This document shows positions 9,121 through 17,524 of a stretch of 64,000 bases of DNA, in pieces. A program made the translations under genes and the position numbers. Under the pieces are notes generated by a model. The model was not told the DNA's origin and did no database searches. It was given only the letters and a program-made list of their open reading frames with translations. This DNA comes from Gammaproteobacteria bacterium UBA7310 (GTDB lineage Bacteria; Pseudomonadota; Gammaproteobacteria; Pseudomonadales; Ketobacteraceae): NCBI GenBank assembly GCA_002471665.1, contig DKQK01000023.1:37422-101421 (forward strand), written 5' to 3'. Position 1 is the first letter of the stretch. Each line of letters begins with the position of its first letter.

Positions 9121-9636
9121 ATGAAAACGTTTTCCGAAATCGATCCACTCACTATCCAACAGAACTCCTACGTAGTGAGCAGCCTTGTTGACAATAGAAC
9201 ATCTACTATCACCTATTTTCTATTAATCATTGAGGACTTTGCCTTAATCGCTGTTTGTGACTGGTTTACCGATGGAGAAACCGGTGAATCAGAATGGCTC
9301 ACCTACCAACTGGAGATGCCCAAATCGGGTATTTCCTGGATCGTCAACACGCTGGAAAACAAGTTCTTTAAACTCTCCCACGAAGGTGGTCTACCCGCCG
9401 ACGTACGCCACTATGAAGAGGTGGTTGACGGAGAAAAGCTTGGCATTTCCCGCGCCATGAACTTGGGCAGTGGAGATAATCGAGAGGGGGGTTACAACTT
9501 TATAACCATGTCTCGATCTGATCCGGGTGAACGAATGGGAAAAGAAATGAGCTTCACTGACTCCTTTCTCTTCGAGCACGGCTTTTTCGATTTACTCAAA
9601 AACACTGCTGAAAAAATCCAAAAAGGTGAGCTGTAG
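9121..9636 (+). CDS. Candidate immunity protein for the orphan module
   Basis: The gene encodes 171 residues from the ATG at 9121, which has GGAAG five bases upstream; an in-frame ATG at 9109 would add M-E-A-Y. The protein is acidic and soluble. It contains T-Y-F-L-L-I-I-E-D-F-A-L-I-A-V-C-D-W near the N-terminus, W-L-T-Y-Q-L-E-M-P, and F-T-D-S-F-L-F-E-H-G-F-F-D-L-L near the C-terminus. The family is not recognised. It lies about 20 bases after the orphan toxin-like gene on the same strand. Small size, acidity and placement suggest an immunity protein kept after its toxin decayed. This call is contextual. Confidence 0.45.
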   Translation: MKTFSEIDPLTIQQNSYVVSSLVDNRTSTITYFLLIIEDFALIAVCDWFTDGETGESEWLTYQLEMPKSGISWIVNTLENKFFKLSHEGGLPADVRHYEEVVDGEKLGISRAMNLGSGDNREGGYNFITMSRSDPGERMGKEMSFTDSFLFEHGFFDLLKNTAEKIQKGEL

Positions 9637-9789
9637 AAGAATAAAAGCTTGGGCCGTGGTCAATTTTATTTGGGGAGATCCTGACACCCAACATCAACTT
9701 TAACGATTGGGTAACCCTAGTTTACTCCATTCTTGATCTTCAATCAGAACACCGTGTGACAATGAGCGTATGCGAATACACCATTTTTT

Positions 9790-9866
9790 GCCACGTGGTG
9801 CCGTCCAGTGGAAACCACAGGCCGGAACGGTGCTTGATGCACTTGTTAGCATATTGACCACTTTTC
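9790..9866 (-). repeat. attC-like element, probably truncated (cassette 1 end)
   Basis: Just past the stop of the 9877-10281 gene the minus strand reads GCTAACAAGTGCATCAAGCA (9831-9850). This is the usual look of the R''/L'' boxes of an integron attC site. An imperfect CCGTTCC...GGACGG stem follows inside. The matching closing R' box is not obvious, so the element may be cut, making this the broken edge of the cassette cluster. The rest of 9637-9876 holds no supported gene. Confidence 0.4.
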
Positions 9867-9876
9867 TACCTATATT

Positions 9877-10281
9877 CTAGGTATCTGCACTGAACTCTTC
9901 ATCACAAATGGGCTGGGCATGATTCCCGTTATACTCCATCGCTTCCACGAACACCTCCTTCCATTTCTGACCACAGGCACACTGATAATATGCGTCCTCA
10001 AACCAACTGCCGCCTCCCCGGATCAAAGAGAACTTAAACCCAAGGCGCTCTAGATCAATAATACTTCTGGGATATCCTTTACGGCGACCAGATGCTCTAA
10101 GACCCTCAAATTTGCAACTACAGTGTGTTGACGGTGGCACAACTAGTTCAAAATTGTAATCCCAGAGCTCATACCACTCCCACTCACCAGACAGGTAGCG
10201 ATCTATTTCGACCAGACTTGCGCTAGAAACCTTACTAAACTCATCAATGTCGCTTTTATCCCGTGGAGTTAATTTTCTCAA
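9877..10281 (-). CDS. Hypothetical protein with two C-x-C pairs (cassette-like)
   Basis: The gene encodes 134 residues from a TTG start at 10281 with GAGG seven bases upstream. The middle carries T-H-C-S-C-K-F-E-G-L and a later Y-Y-Q-C-A-C-G-Q-K-W, spaced like a zinc-binding pair. There is no signal peptide or membrane segment. The family is not recognised. The gene is a single compact frame between two attC-like palindromes, with a leader of only about 25 bases after the preceding core-like site (CGTTAACG, 10307-10314). That is the architecture of an integron cassette. Confidence 0.55.
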   Translation of the reverse strand: MRKLTPRDKSDIDEFSKVSSASLVEIDRYLSGEWEWYELWDYNFELVVPPSTHCSCKFEGLRASGRRKGYPRSIIDLERLGFKFSLIRGGGSWFEDAYYQCACGQKWKEVFVEAMEYNGNHAQPICDEEFSADT

Positions 10282-10306
10282 ATTGCGCCTCGGTAACTAA
10301 TCGAAT

Positions 10307-10426
10307 CGTTAACGCCATGTTAACTTGCTCAGCGGAGTGGAGCCAGCATATGTTAAAGTGAACAAAGCGAACATATGCTGGTGGAACGTAGCTGGGTCCA
10401 CGTTCAACACCTTGTAAGTTAACTTT
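10307..10426 (-). repeat. attC-like palindrome between cassettes 1 and 2
   Basis: The element is about 120 bases. Its centre has perfect 12-bp arms CCAGCATATGTT (10343-10354) and AACATATGCTGG (10370-10381). Outer pairs GTGGA/TCCAC and a GTTAAC at each side (10319-10324 and 10418-10423) extend the fold, and CGTTAACG closes it at 10307-10314. It begins three bases after the stop of the next gene. An imperfect long stem starting at a stop codon and ending in a GTTA-type core is how attC sites of chromosomal integrons look. It shares GAGTGGAGCCA-like and CCTTGTA motifs with the 11376-11486 element. Confidence 0.5.
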
Positions 10427-11329
10427 CTAGAACTCAAAGTTAAGATCTAGTGATCGGGAACCATTTAGTTTTGTTGGTTTATACAATGCTACGAAAAATG
10501 GAATATCTATGGTTCTGTTATTCACGCTAGATGAGAGTGAATATGTAATTATTTTGGATTGCCCAGATTTAAGCAGAGCGAAACCGTAGTCATTATCCAC
10601 TGTAATACCTGCATAATGAATGACGGAAAAGTAAGCAAAAGTAGCTTCAACATTAGTAATGTTTGTGATTTCTACCGACACCGAGTAGCCGCCATCCGGC
10701 CTGACCAATTTATCAATCAACTTTAGTTCGACATTTCGCTCTGGGAACACCGTAACATCACATTGGTTGAATTTTATCGTTCTTGTGGAAGCAGAACCGG
10801 TTGACATAAGGCTGCTTTCTCCCATCTTAAACTTTACAAATTCGCTCGCGCTATCGAGCTTGTAGATTGACCCAATAGGTGGAACACTTGCAATAACAGC
10901 ACTATTTCTTATTGGTGTTTCATTTTTCATATTTAGAAATGGAAATCTCTTAAATTTGAAATCGAAGTAAAAGTCGTTAGTATTGACAGTGTTTGCACCG
11001 AAATCTTCTATAGATACAACATCAATTGTTCCTATTGATTCTTTATCCTCTGATAAGTCAACTGAGAAATCTCCGAGCAACCAGTGATGACCAATGAACT
11101 TGTTTTGGTACCAGCTCATTTCGACGCTATTTTGTTCATTATTTAAATTAAAAACGTTTTGTGTATCTATTGGTATTGTAGCTGTTCCTGTACCAACAAA
11201 TTGGACATTAAAATCACCTGGAATTCCCGGTAGTTTCATTTTGACATCCGCAACACGAGCAGCTGCACATGCGGCACTTGTAGAATTACGAAATGGTAAA
11301 TCTTCGGACGTGATTGCTGTGATTTTCAT
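10427..11329 (-). CDS. Hypothetical beta-rich protein (cassette-like)
   Basis: The protein has 300 residues, with ATG at 11329 and GGAGA upstream. No signal peptide is evident. Alternating hydrophobic strands run through the whole chain, for example Y-S-V-S-V-E-I-T-N-I-T-N and I-D-I-P-F-F-V-A-L-Y-K-P. A beta-sandwich, perhaps a carbohydrate- or ligand-binding fold, is therefore likely, but I do not recognise the family. The gene is clearly more AT-rich than the flanking chromosome. It is bounded on both sides by attC-like palindromes, with the 3' one starting three bases after its TAG stop. Confidence 0.55.
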   Translation of the reverse strand: MKITAITSEDLPFRNSTSAACAAARVADVKMKLPGIPGDFNVQFVGTGTATIPIDTQNVFNLNNEQNSVEMSWYQNKFIGHHWLLGDFSVDLSEDKESIGTIDVVSIEDFGANTVNTNDFYFDFKFKRFPFLNMKNETPIRNSAVIASVPPIGSIYKLDSASEFVKFKMGESSLMSTGSASTRTIKFNQCDVTVFPERNVELKLIDKLVRPDGGYSVSVEITNITNVEATFAYFSVIHYAGITVDNDYGFALLKSGQSKIITYSLSSSVNNRTIDIPFFVALYKPTKLNGSRSLDLNFEF

Positions 11330-11375
11330 TTCATTTCTCCTGTCAATTGGCTGGATATAAAGCTAGCGTCAGCTT

Positions 11376-11486
11376 CAGTGGGCAACCGCAGTGGAGCCAT
11401 ATTGGTGGTAAAAAGGAGCGTAGCAACGCACCATAAATATGGCAGAGCGTAGGTTGCTCCACTGTATGCCCTTGTATGGCGCATTA
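11376..11486 (-). repeat. attC-like palindrome between cassettes 2 and 3
   Basis: Nested inverted repeats are visible: CAGTGGGCAACC (11376-11387) with GGTTGCTCCACTG (11452-11464), which has one unpaired T in one arm, and GCCATATT (11396-11403) with AATATGGC (11436-11443). A single extrahelical base in one arm is a known feature of folded attC strands. The element abuts the stop of the 11484-11858 gene. Confidence 0.5.
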
Positions 11487-11858
11487 TTCCTGAACATATT
11501 CAATCGCAATTTCTAGCTCGATATAATTCCCGCAAGAATCGCCAATCTTCCTGCCTTTTGGCGTACCCTCGTGTCCATTACAATATAAAGTCTCTGTTAA
11601 TCTAGTTTCACGGCTTCGGATCGCAGAACCGATCAAAAACTGTAGATCATGACCACCCTGCTGGCATCGTGGATTTGAACAGTGTAACAGAGCAGGAATA
11701 GATGACTCACTACAGTTGATCAGTCCTCTTGATTTATAGGTAATAAAGGACATCTCAGGGAAATCACCATGTTCCTGGCCCGTTAGCCTCAGAGACTTAA
11801 CTTGTGGATATAGCTTTTTGAATGTGGTCGGTTCGCCACTTAATAATCTTTGGTTCAT
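11484..11858 (-). CDS. Hypothetical Cys-rich protein (cassette-like)
   Basis: The protein has 124 residues and no signal peptide. C-S-N-P-R-C-Q-Q-G-G near residue 60 and Y-C-N-G-H-E-G ... D-S-C-G-N near 95-110 could make one zinc ribbon. The family is not recognised. The ATG lies 18 bases after a perfect integron core match GTTAGGC (11876-11882 on the minus strand, fitting GTTRRRY), and the stop runs straight into the next attC-like palindrome. Both fit a mobile cassette. Confidence 0.55.
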   Translation of the reverse strand: MNQRLLSGEPTTFKKLYPQVKSLRLTGQEHGDFPEMSFITYKSRGLINCSESSIPALLHCSNPRCQQGGHDLQFLIGSAIRSRETRLTETLYCNGHEGTPKGRKIGDSCGNYIELEIAIEYVQE

Positions 11859-12134
11859 GCACGAATCCTTTGGCCGCCTAACAACTTAGTGAACCGACAC
11901 CTTCATGATATCCAAGGAGCAAATCACGGAATCTTCGGTATATCTCGAAAGCAAATACCGGCATAACCAAATTATCATCTTGCTTTGTACAGCTTCTGTC
12001 TACTGTATATATTTACACAATTCTGGCTTTTTTGAGGGGTTACTAAGTGCAGTACAAATCTCCCCTTTAGAACGCAGCGCTCAACGTTGGTTGTAGCGAA
12101 GAAAAAATCAAAGAGGTGTACTGCAAATGGCAGT
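11859..12134 (-). repeat. Gene-free spacer with integron core-like site and a further long hairpin
   Basis: No supported gene lies here. On the minus strand GTTAGGC at 11876-11882 matches the integron core-site consensus. A 78-base imperfect palindrome has arms TGCAGTACA (12048-12056) and TGTACTGCA (12117-12125), plus weaker inner pairing around CCTC/GAGG. It begins about ten bases after the stop of the 12135-12353 frame, as an attC would. The stretch between them (11883-12047) is AT-rich with no clear features. Confidence 0.35.
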
Positions 12135-12353
12135 TTATGCAGGGTTCCCTGCAGCTTTAAAAAATTGCTCTTCCTTATTGCTAAGTACCTTATGAGCCTT
12201 CTTCTCAAAACATAGGCAATACTTTTTATTGGGATCATGGGTATTCATACATGCCTCATATAGTGAAGGCTTGGGCTTGGCACTTTCTGCCATAGCATTT
12301 TCCAAAACAATACCCGACTCCTGCAAAGACGGCTGTGCTTTTGCCGTGCGCAA
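12135..12353 (-). CDS. Small Cys-containing hypothetical protein, possibly a fourth cassette
   Basis: The frame is 72 residues. The C-terminal half (E-A-C-M-N-T-H-D-P-N-K-K-Y-C-L-C-F-E-K-K) has a C-x9-C-x-C arrangement seen in small secreted or envelope proteins. The N-terminal residues look unlike a signal peptide and no ribosome site is obvious, so the 5' end may be lost or mis-set. It lies 27 bases after the acyltransferase gene on the same strand. The family is not recognised. Confidence 0.35.
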   Translation of the reverse strand: MRTAKAQPSLQESGIVLENAMAESAKPKPSLYEACMNTHDPNKKYCLCFEKKAHKVLSNKEEQFFKAAGNPA

Positions 12354-12380
12354 AAAGTTTCTCTTAATTGGTAAACAGCA

Positions 12381-13478
12381 TTAGCCTTTAACCAACGGCG
12401 GCAGTATCGGCCCGCGAGCAGCGGGAGCCCCCAGCAGCTGGGGAGCAAGCTTTTGCATCACTATCGCCATGGGGATAGAAATTGCCAAACTCAACAGGGT
12501 TATACCTATAGTGACCAGCACCGGGTACGCCTGAACGTAGCTGTAAAACAGAACAATCAAGCGAACGTTGATAATGTGAAAAAAGACACTGGCAAAGAAC
12601 AACAGCGGCAAGCTGAGCTCCCCTATTTTGGCAATCCAGCCTGATTTTTTCACCAGATCCACAAACAGCCCCAGGCTCGCAATCCCCAGCCCCGCACTCA
12701 GCAAAAACCAAAGTGGATCGCCTATCTGCGCAATGGCCAGGATAACCGCCTCTTTATCCCGCAGAAAGGGCCCGCTATTAAACGGGGCCAGCCAATAGGC
12801 CAGGGGTAATAGAGCCACAGCCAGTACAACTTTCGCCAAGGTGGGCATTGCAGAGGGATGCACTTGATAGGTTTTTAGGGTATGCCCCAAATACAGAAAA
12901 AAGCACGCCATGGGGGCATTATTGATAAACCAAAAATTGTTCTGAATGTGCAATATCTCAGAAACCAAATCGATCTTTGCAACCGAAGCGGCACCCACAA
13001 TAAACAAAGCCGGTAAAAACACCCATTTCATGCGCGCGTAGAGTGGGTAGGTAATCCAGAAAAGCACATGGGCTGAAAACAGGCAAAACAGGAACCAGGC
13101 AGGCCATGCGGTTTTGGGAAATCCCCCCAGCGGGCTGAGCAGCATCTGGATATAGTGCACCATCTGGGCGCCGCTATTGGTGAGAAGATCGTACACGAAC
13201 TGCAATCCGGTCATCAAAAGCACAAAAAAGCTGGCAGGAACCACCAGAGTAAAAAATTTACCGCGGATAAACCGGCTGAAGGTACCCGATGGGGCTTTCG
13301 CCACATAGCCTGATAGAAAGAAAAACAGGGGTATATGAAAGGAATATATGTACTGGAACTGATGGTACAGGGCCCCGGATCGCTGATCGCCGAATGCAAT
13401 CTCGATGACATGGCCATGAAATACCAAAATCATCCCAAACGCCTTAAGGCAATCAATCCAACTATCACGCTTCTGCAT
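12381..13478 (-). CDS. Acyltransferase 3 family membrane protein
   Basis: The protein has 365 residues and about ten hydrophobic segments. The N-terminus R-D-S-W-I-D-C-L-K-A-F-G-M-I-L-V-F-H-G-H carries the catalytic histidine region of acyltransferase-3 proteins. F-H-I-P-L-F-F-F-L-S-G-Y is the second family signature. Members move acetyl or other acyl groups onto sugars of O-antigen, exopolysaccharide or glycolipids at the inner membrane. It is divergent from a GT-C-like membrane protein at 13580, so the two may act on the same surface sugar. The acceptor cannot be told. Confidence 0.88.
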   Translation of the reverse strand: MQKRDSWIDCLKAFGMILVFHGHVIEIAFGDQRSGALYHQFQYIYSFHIPLFFFLSGYVAKAPSGTFSRFIRGKFFTLVVPASFFVLLMTGLQFVYDLLTNSGAQMVHYIQMLLSPLGGFPKTAWPAWFLFCLFSAHVLFWITYPLYARMKWVFLPALFIVGAASVAKIDLVSEILHIQNNFWFINNAPMACFFLYLGHTLKTYQVHPSAMPTLAKVVLAVALLPLAYWLAPFNSGPFLRDKEAVILAIAQIGDPLWFLLSAGLGIASLGLFVDLVKKSGWIAKIGELSLPLLFFASVFFHIINVRLIVLFYSYVQAYPVLVTIGITLLSLAISIPMAIVMQKLAPQLLGAPAARGPILPPLVKG

Positions 13479-13579
13479 GCAATGACGATTCCATCGTGTC
13501 TTTTAAATAACTAAGGAGTAGATTATTATTTCTTCACCTTTAATACCAGACACAAATCAAACTGCTGCGGGGTCACACT

Positions 13580-15298
13580 TTGGCACAACCATTCGCTGCT
13601 TTTCGAGATATACGGTTAAACCCGCAGCTTCTGCTGCTGTTAGCGGTACCGCTGCTGCTTATACAGACGTTTATCCCTATTGAGAATTTCATTCACCGGG
13701 GTGACGATGCGTTCTACTACTTTAATGTCGCCATCAATTACCACCTGTTCGGTCACTGGACTTACGATGGCATCAACAGCACTAACGGTGTGCAACCATT
13801 ATGGGCAATGATATTGACAGCGGTTGCCAAGCTCGGTTACTGGGTTGGAATACGCGAGCCCGACACCTTTGCGCGGCTGTTTGTGGCCCTGACGACGTGT
13901 TTGCATTTGGGCTCTCTGTCAATCCTGTTGCACTTGTTCCAGCGGAAAATAAGCCTGCTTGCGGGCATTATTACGGTGGGGGCCTTTGTGTTTCCCCTGG
14001 GCATTGTCTGGTCACGTTTATGGGGAATGGAATCCAGCCTGTATGCCTTTACGCTGGTTAGCACCATCGCTTATTACCACTTGTCCTTCCAAAATCGCCC
14101 CACTATCAAAAGCGCCATTACACTGGGAATATTGCTGGCCTTAACGGCACTTTCCCTGCTCAATGCGGGCCTTTTAATCGCAATACTGCTATCTCACTAC
14201 CTGGTATTGGGCCATCAACCAGGGTTTACGCACAGGCTTAAGCTGGTACTGGTGGCGGGAATCACCAGCAGTGCACTGATCATACCCTATGGTATCTGGA
14301 ATTATTTAACCACCGGACACATCGGCCCCATCAGCGGTGCCGTCAAAGCGGTGACGGTCCAGCAGCTACTGGAAAGCTGGAACGTGCAGAGCGTGTGGTC
14401 AATCGATTTTCTCAAGAACGTATACTGGCATCATCTGCACGCATTGGAATGGTTTGTGACTGCACGGATGAGTGATGCTCTCTGGCCAATCGGAGCAAGA
14501 AACATCGTTGGCCTGGGTGGTTCACCCACCTTGGCGGTGCTCGCCATGGTGTTTGTCGCCTGCCTGCTGGGCCCGGCTCTGTTTGGCCATCCGAAAGAGT
14601 GGTCCAGGTATTTGGCACGGGATCTCAAAGCACTTTGGGGTTTCAATTACGTATTGATTTTTGGCCTCTGCGACGCCGTAGCCAGCATTATGATCTACCC
14701 CAATCAGATCGGTTACGCCATGGTGCGCTGGTGGTGGGTGGAGAATGAGATCATAATCGTCGCCATCACCAGCGTGTTCCTGGCATCAGCACTCAGCTAT
14801 TGTGGCCAACAGCTTCTGAACGTTCAGCTTCGCAAAGCGGTATTGGTGTGTGTATGGCTGATAGCGCTCGCTGTAAGCCTGTTGCATTCTCTCAATTACT
14901 ATTGGACAGTGCCTTCCAAAAATTACGATTGGCGCTTGTCCTGGAATGATGCAGCTTATAACGCGGCACTGTGGCTGAATCAGAACATTCCTGAATCCGC
15001 CATCGTCGGCTCCTGGAATGCCGGGGTAATTGGTTACTACAGCAAACAACCTGTAATAAACCTGGATGGGCTCATAAACAATTTCGAGCTCTTACCCTAC
15101 ATCGCAGAAAACCGCATAGACCAGTACATTCTGAATAAAAAGATCGATTATATTGCGGATATTAAACCCACTCTCGACCTGCACCTTGCTGACAAGTCGC
15201 TTTCGGTCACCGAAGTGTATCGCGCACACAACTCATTCATGGGTCAGCCTTACATAATATACAAGGTAAACGATGAATCCCCCCAAGGTGCAGAGTAG
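13580..15298 (+). CDS. Polytopic membrane glycosyltransferase-like protein
   Basis: The protein has 572 residues and about ten transmembrane segments, then a soluble C-terminal domain of about 130 residues. The first periplasmic loop has F-I-H-R-G-D-D-A-F-Y-Y-F, an acidic pair where GT-C enzymes (families 39/87 type) place catalytic and metal residues. G-V-Q-P-L-W and the C-terminal W-N-A-G-V-I-G-Y-Y region also recur in such proteins. These enzymes usually take a sugar from a polyprenyl-phosphate donor. The start is TTG at 13580 with GGGG seven bases before; the first in-frame ATG would remove the first membrane helix. It is convergent with the next gene, three bases apart. Confidence 0.75.
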   Translation: MAQPFAAFRDIRLNPQLLLLLAVPLLLIQTFIPIENFIHRGDDAFYYFNVAINYHLFGHWTYDGINSTNGVQPLWAMILTAVAKLGYWVGIREPDTFARLFVALTTCLHLGSLSILLHLFQRKISLLAGIITVGAFVFPLGIVWSRLWGMESSLYAFTLVSTIAYYHLSFQNRPTIKSAITLGILLALTALSLLNAGLLIAILLSHYLVLGHQPGFTHRLKLVLVAGITSSALIIPYGIWNYLTTGHIGPISGAVKAVTVQQLLESWNVQSVWSIDFLKNVYWHHLHALEWFVTARMSDALWPIGARNIVGLGGSPTLAVLAMVFVACLLGPALFGHPKEWSRYLARDLKALWGFNYVLIFGLCDAVASIMIYPNQIGYAMVRWWWVENEIIIVAITSVFLASALSYCGQQLLNVQLRKAVLVCVWLIALAVSLLHSLNYYWTVPSKNYDWRLSWNDAAYNAALWLNQNIPESAIVGSWNAGVIGYYSKQPVINLDGLINNFELLPYIAENRIDQYILNKKIDYIADIKPTLDLHLADKSLSVTEVYRAHNSFMGQPYIIYKVNDESPQGAE

Positions 15299-15301
15299 TC
15301 A

Positions 15302-16879
15302 TCACTGAACGTCGGGGCCTTTTTCCGGTGCAGCGCGAACGGTGTGGGTTATCTGTTCAATGATGGGGTCATCCACATTCGCTGAGACACTTAAAACCAC
15401 GCCGGATTCATCCACATCAAAGGGCTCGAATTGTTTTAGTTGCTTTTCCATGATCTCTACGCCGGCTTCAGATGCATCGTTGTTCCGACTCTGCCGTGCT
15501 TGAATTCTTTGTTTCAAGGTCGCATGGGGTACATCCATGTGCACGATAAAATAGGGGAGCGCATGGTCAGCGGCCAACTGCTGAAAAACAAGTCGGCTAT
15601 TACGGGTAATAAAGGTCGCATCCACGATAACAGCATAGCCCAACCTGATCACCTGTTCTGCCAACACCTTCAGCCGGTCGAAGGTCTTACGGGTATATTC
15701 CGATGAATAGAGGGCATTGGGGTTATGAGGATCTATCCCGCTACTGCTCTCAAGCGGTTTTAACCCAGCCAGTTGTTTTCTGACGACATCGGAGCGCAGT
15801 TGTATGGCTTGGAGTCGGCCGGCCAATTGCCGGGCCAACGTACTTTTTCCACTGCCGGAGACACCACAGGTGAGCACCAAACAGGGTTTGTTCCCATGGA
15901 TTACAGACTGGGCATAGTCAAAATACTGCTGTATCTCTCGCTTTAAGCTGTCCTGCTCTTCTTGCTTGGTTTGTTCAAGCTTCAGCACCGCCACCTTGGC
16001 ACGAACCATTGCCCGATAAACGCGGTAAAAATCCAGCACCGCTAACAATTGATAATCACCACTGTATTCCAAATAGCTGTTCAGTACCGCATTGGCCTGT
16101 TGTTGATAGTTGTGAATTTCCAGATCCATCAACAAAAATGCCAGATCATTGGCAACATCAATCCAACGAAAGCGTTCATTGAATTCAATGCAGTCAAACA
16201 TGACGGCCTTAGCGTTTATCAGCGCAATGTTCTGCAGGTGCAAATCCCCATGACACTCCTTCACCCTGCCCTGCTTTTTACGCGCATCGAACACCGGCTC
16301 CAGGTGCTGCCACTGTTGAAGACTCCACTGCTCGATTTGCTCCAGCCGTTGCTGGCCATCCACCAGGTTCTGCCGGGCTTTAATCTGCCGAAAGTTTTCT
16401 TCTACCGGATATAACACGCTGGCGGCACTGCCGTAGTCTTCCCCCGCTGCACATTGTTTGGCTTGCTCATGAAACGCGGCTAGCTCGTAGCCCAGATTCT
16501 GCAGGAATGGCCAATCAGAAAGCAGCGATTCCATGCGGTTCAACAGCAATGCATCCGGATCAAACTGCCGCATTTTCACCGCATAGTCCACAACCTTCCC
16601 CTGGCCAACAAAGTTAAGCCGGCCCTGGTCTGAACACAGGGGTTCAACTGAGACGTAAAGATCCGGCGCCGTGCGACGATTCAAACGCAGCTCTTCCTCG
16701 CAGTAATGCTTACGTTTTTCCAGGGTGGAAAAATCCAGAAACCCAAAGTCCACGGGCTTCTTGATTTTATACACCCAGTCACCGGTCAGGATGATGGTTG
16801 AAATATGCGTTTCAAGCCAAGTAATGTGCGCGGTTGGGTGTGGGAACTGATCAGGCTGATCGATATCCTTGGCTTCCAT
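15302..16879 (-). CDS. Fusion of an APH-like kinase domain and a P-loop kinase/ATPase domain
   Basis: The gene encodes 525 residues from the ATG at 16879, which has AAGGG upstream; an in-frame start at 16963 adds 28 unlikely residues. The N-terminal part (about 1-320) is an aminoglycoside-phosphotransferase-like fold with H-G-D-L-H-L-Q-N-I and D-C-I-E-F-N-E-R-F-R-W-I-D as the catalytic and metal motifs. The C-terminal part (about 340-525) has Walker A G-V-S-G-S-G-K-S-T and an R-S-D-V-V-R-K segment like the AAA_33/zeta-type small kinases. Such fusions are widespread in proteobacteria and their substrate is unknown. It is divergent from the CBS gene. Confidence 0.85.
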   Translation of the reverse strand: MEAKDIDQPDQFPHPTAHITWLETHISTIILTGDWVYKIKKPVDFGFLDFSTLEKRKHYCEEELRLNRRTAPDLYVSVEPLCSDQGRLNFVGQGKVVDYAVKMRQFDPDALLLNRMESLLSDWPFLQNLGYELAAFHEQAKQCAAGEDYGSAASVLYPVEENFRQIKARQNLVDGQQRLEQIEQWSLQQWQHLEPVFDARKKQGRVKECHGDLHLQNIALINAKAVMFDCIEFNERFRWIDVANDLAFLLMDLEIHNYQQQANAVLNSYLEYSGDYQLLAVLDFYRVYRAMVRAKVAVLKLEQTKQEEQDSLKREIQQYFDYAQSVIHGNKPCLVLTCGVSGSGKSTLARQLAGRLQAIQLRSDVVRKQLAGLKPLESSSGIDPHNPNALYSSEYTRKTFDRLKVLAEQVIRLGYAVIVDATFITRNSRLVFQQLAADHALPYFIVHMDVPHATLKQRIQARQSRNNDASEAGVEIMEKQLKQFEPFDVDESGVVLSVSANVDDPIIEQITHTVRAAPEKGPDVQ

Positions 16880-17011
16880 AGTGCTGCCCTTTTCGTTGCT
16901 ACTCGTTGCTACCCTTTTCGGCTTGGAGTATGGTGATTGATACACATCAACACCGTGCACCAAAATCTATAGCATTATGCTAGAGAGTCTATACAGAGGT
17001 TACACAAGCTT

Positions 17012-17524
17012 ATGGCCAATACAAGTGATTCCCGACAAGCATTGTTACCGCAAACGATACTGGCCAAGGACGTGATGAGCACTTCATTACTGGCAGCCCA
17101 TGAATCCTGGACTGTGGCTGAACTCGCCCACTTTTTGGTGAGCAATGGCATCACAGGTGCCCCCGTGCTGGATGACGATGAACAGTTGTTAGGGGTGGTT
17201 TCCGTAACGGACGTCGCCCGCTTTACCAGTATGGAGCAGGATGAAAGGGATGAACGTGGACGACACGGCTATTACACAGACAGCCTGGATTTTGATTCCC
17301 GCCTGGGTTATCTGGATGACGAATACAATGATGCGCTGATGGAAGCAACCACCGTCACCGATATCATGACTCCCGCCGTGTTCGATGTGGATGCCCAGGC
17401 CCCGGTGAACCAGGTTGCCCGGGATATGGTTGCCAATGGCATTCATCGGGTATTCGTGCGGGATAGAGGAAGGATCGTCGGTGTGGTCAGCGCGCTGGAT
17501 ATTTTGAAGCTCGTAGCGGATTAA
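17012..17524 (+). CDS. Two-CBS-domain protein
   Basis: The protein has 170 residues. CBS 1 covers about 20-75 (D-V-M-S-T-S ... G-I-T-G-A-P-V-L-D) and CBS 2 about 110-168 (D-I-M-T-P-A ... N-G-I-H-R-V-F-V). A tyrosine- and aspartate-rich insert (about 80-105) separates them. Paired CBS domains bind adenine nucleotides and act as energy sensors. No catalytic domain is attached, so the partner is unknown. Its 3' end overlaps the opposite fieF-like gene by 38 bases. Confidence 0.9.
   Translation: MANTSDSRQALLPQTILAKDVMSTSLLAAHESWTVAELAHFLVSNGITGAPVLDDDEQLLGVVSVTDVARFTSMEQDERDERGRHGYYTDSLDFDSRLGYLDDEYNDALMEATTVTDIMTPAVFDVDAQAPVNQVARDMVANGIHRVFVRDRGRIVGVVSALDILKLVAD

Noticed and set aside
9703..9884. 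Possible 36-codon gene on the plus strand near 9773-9884
   Set aside because: It lies inside the attC-like element and has no ribosome site.
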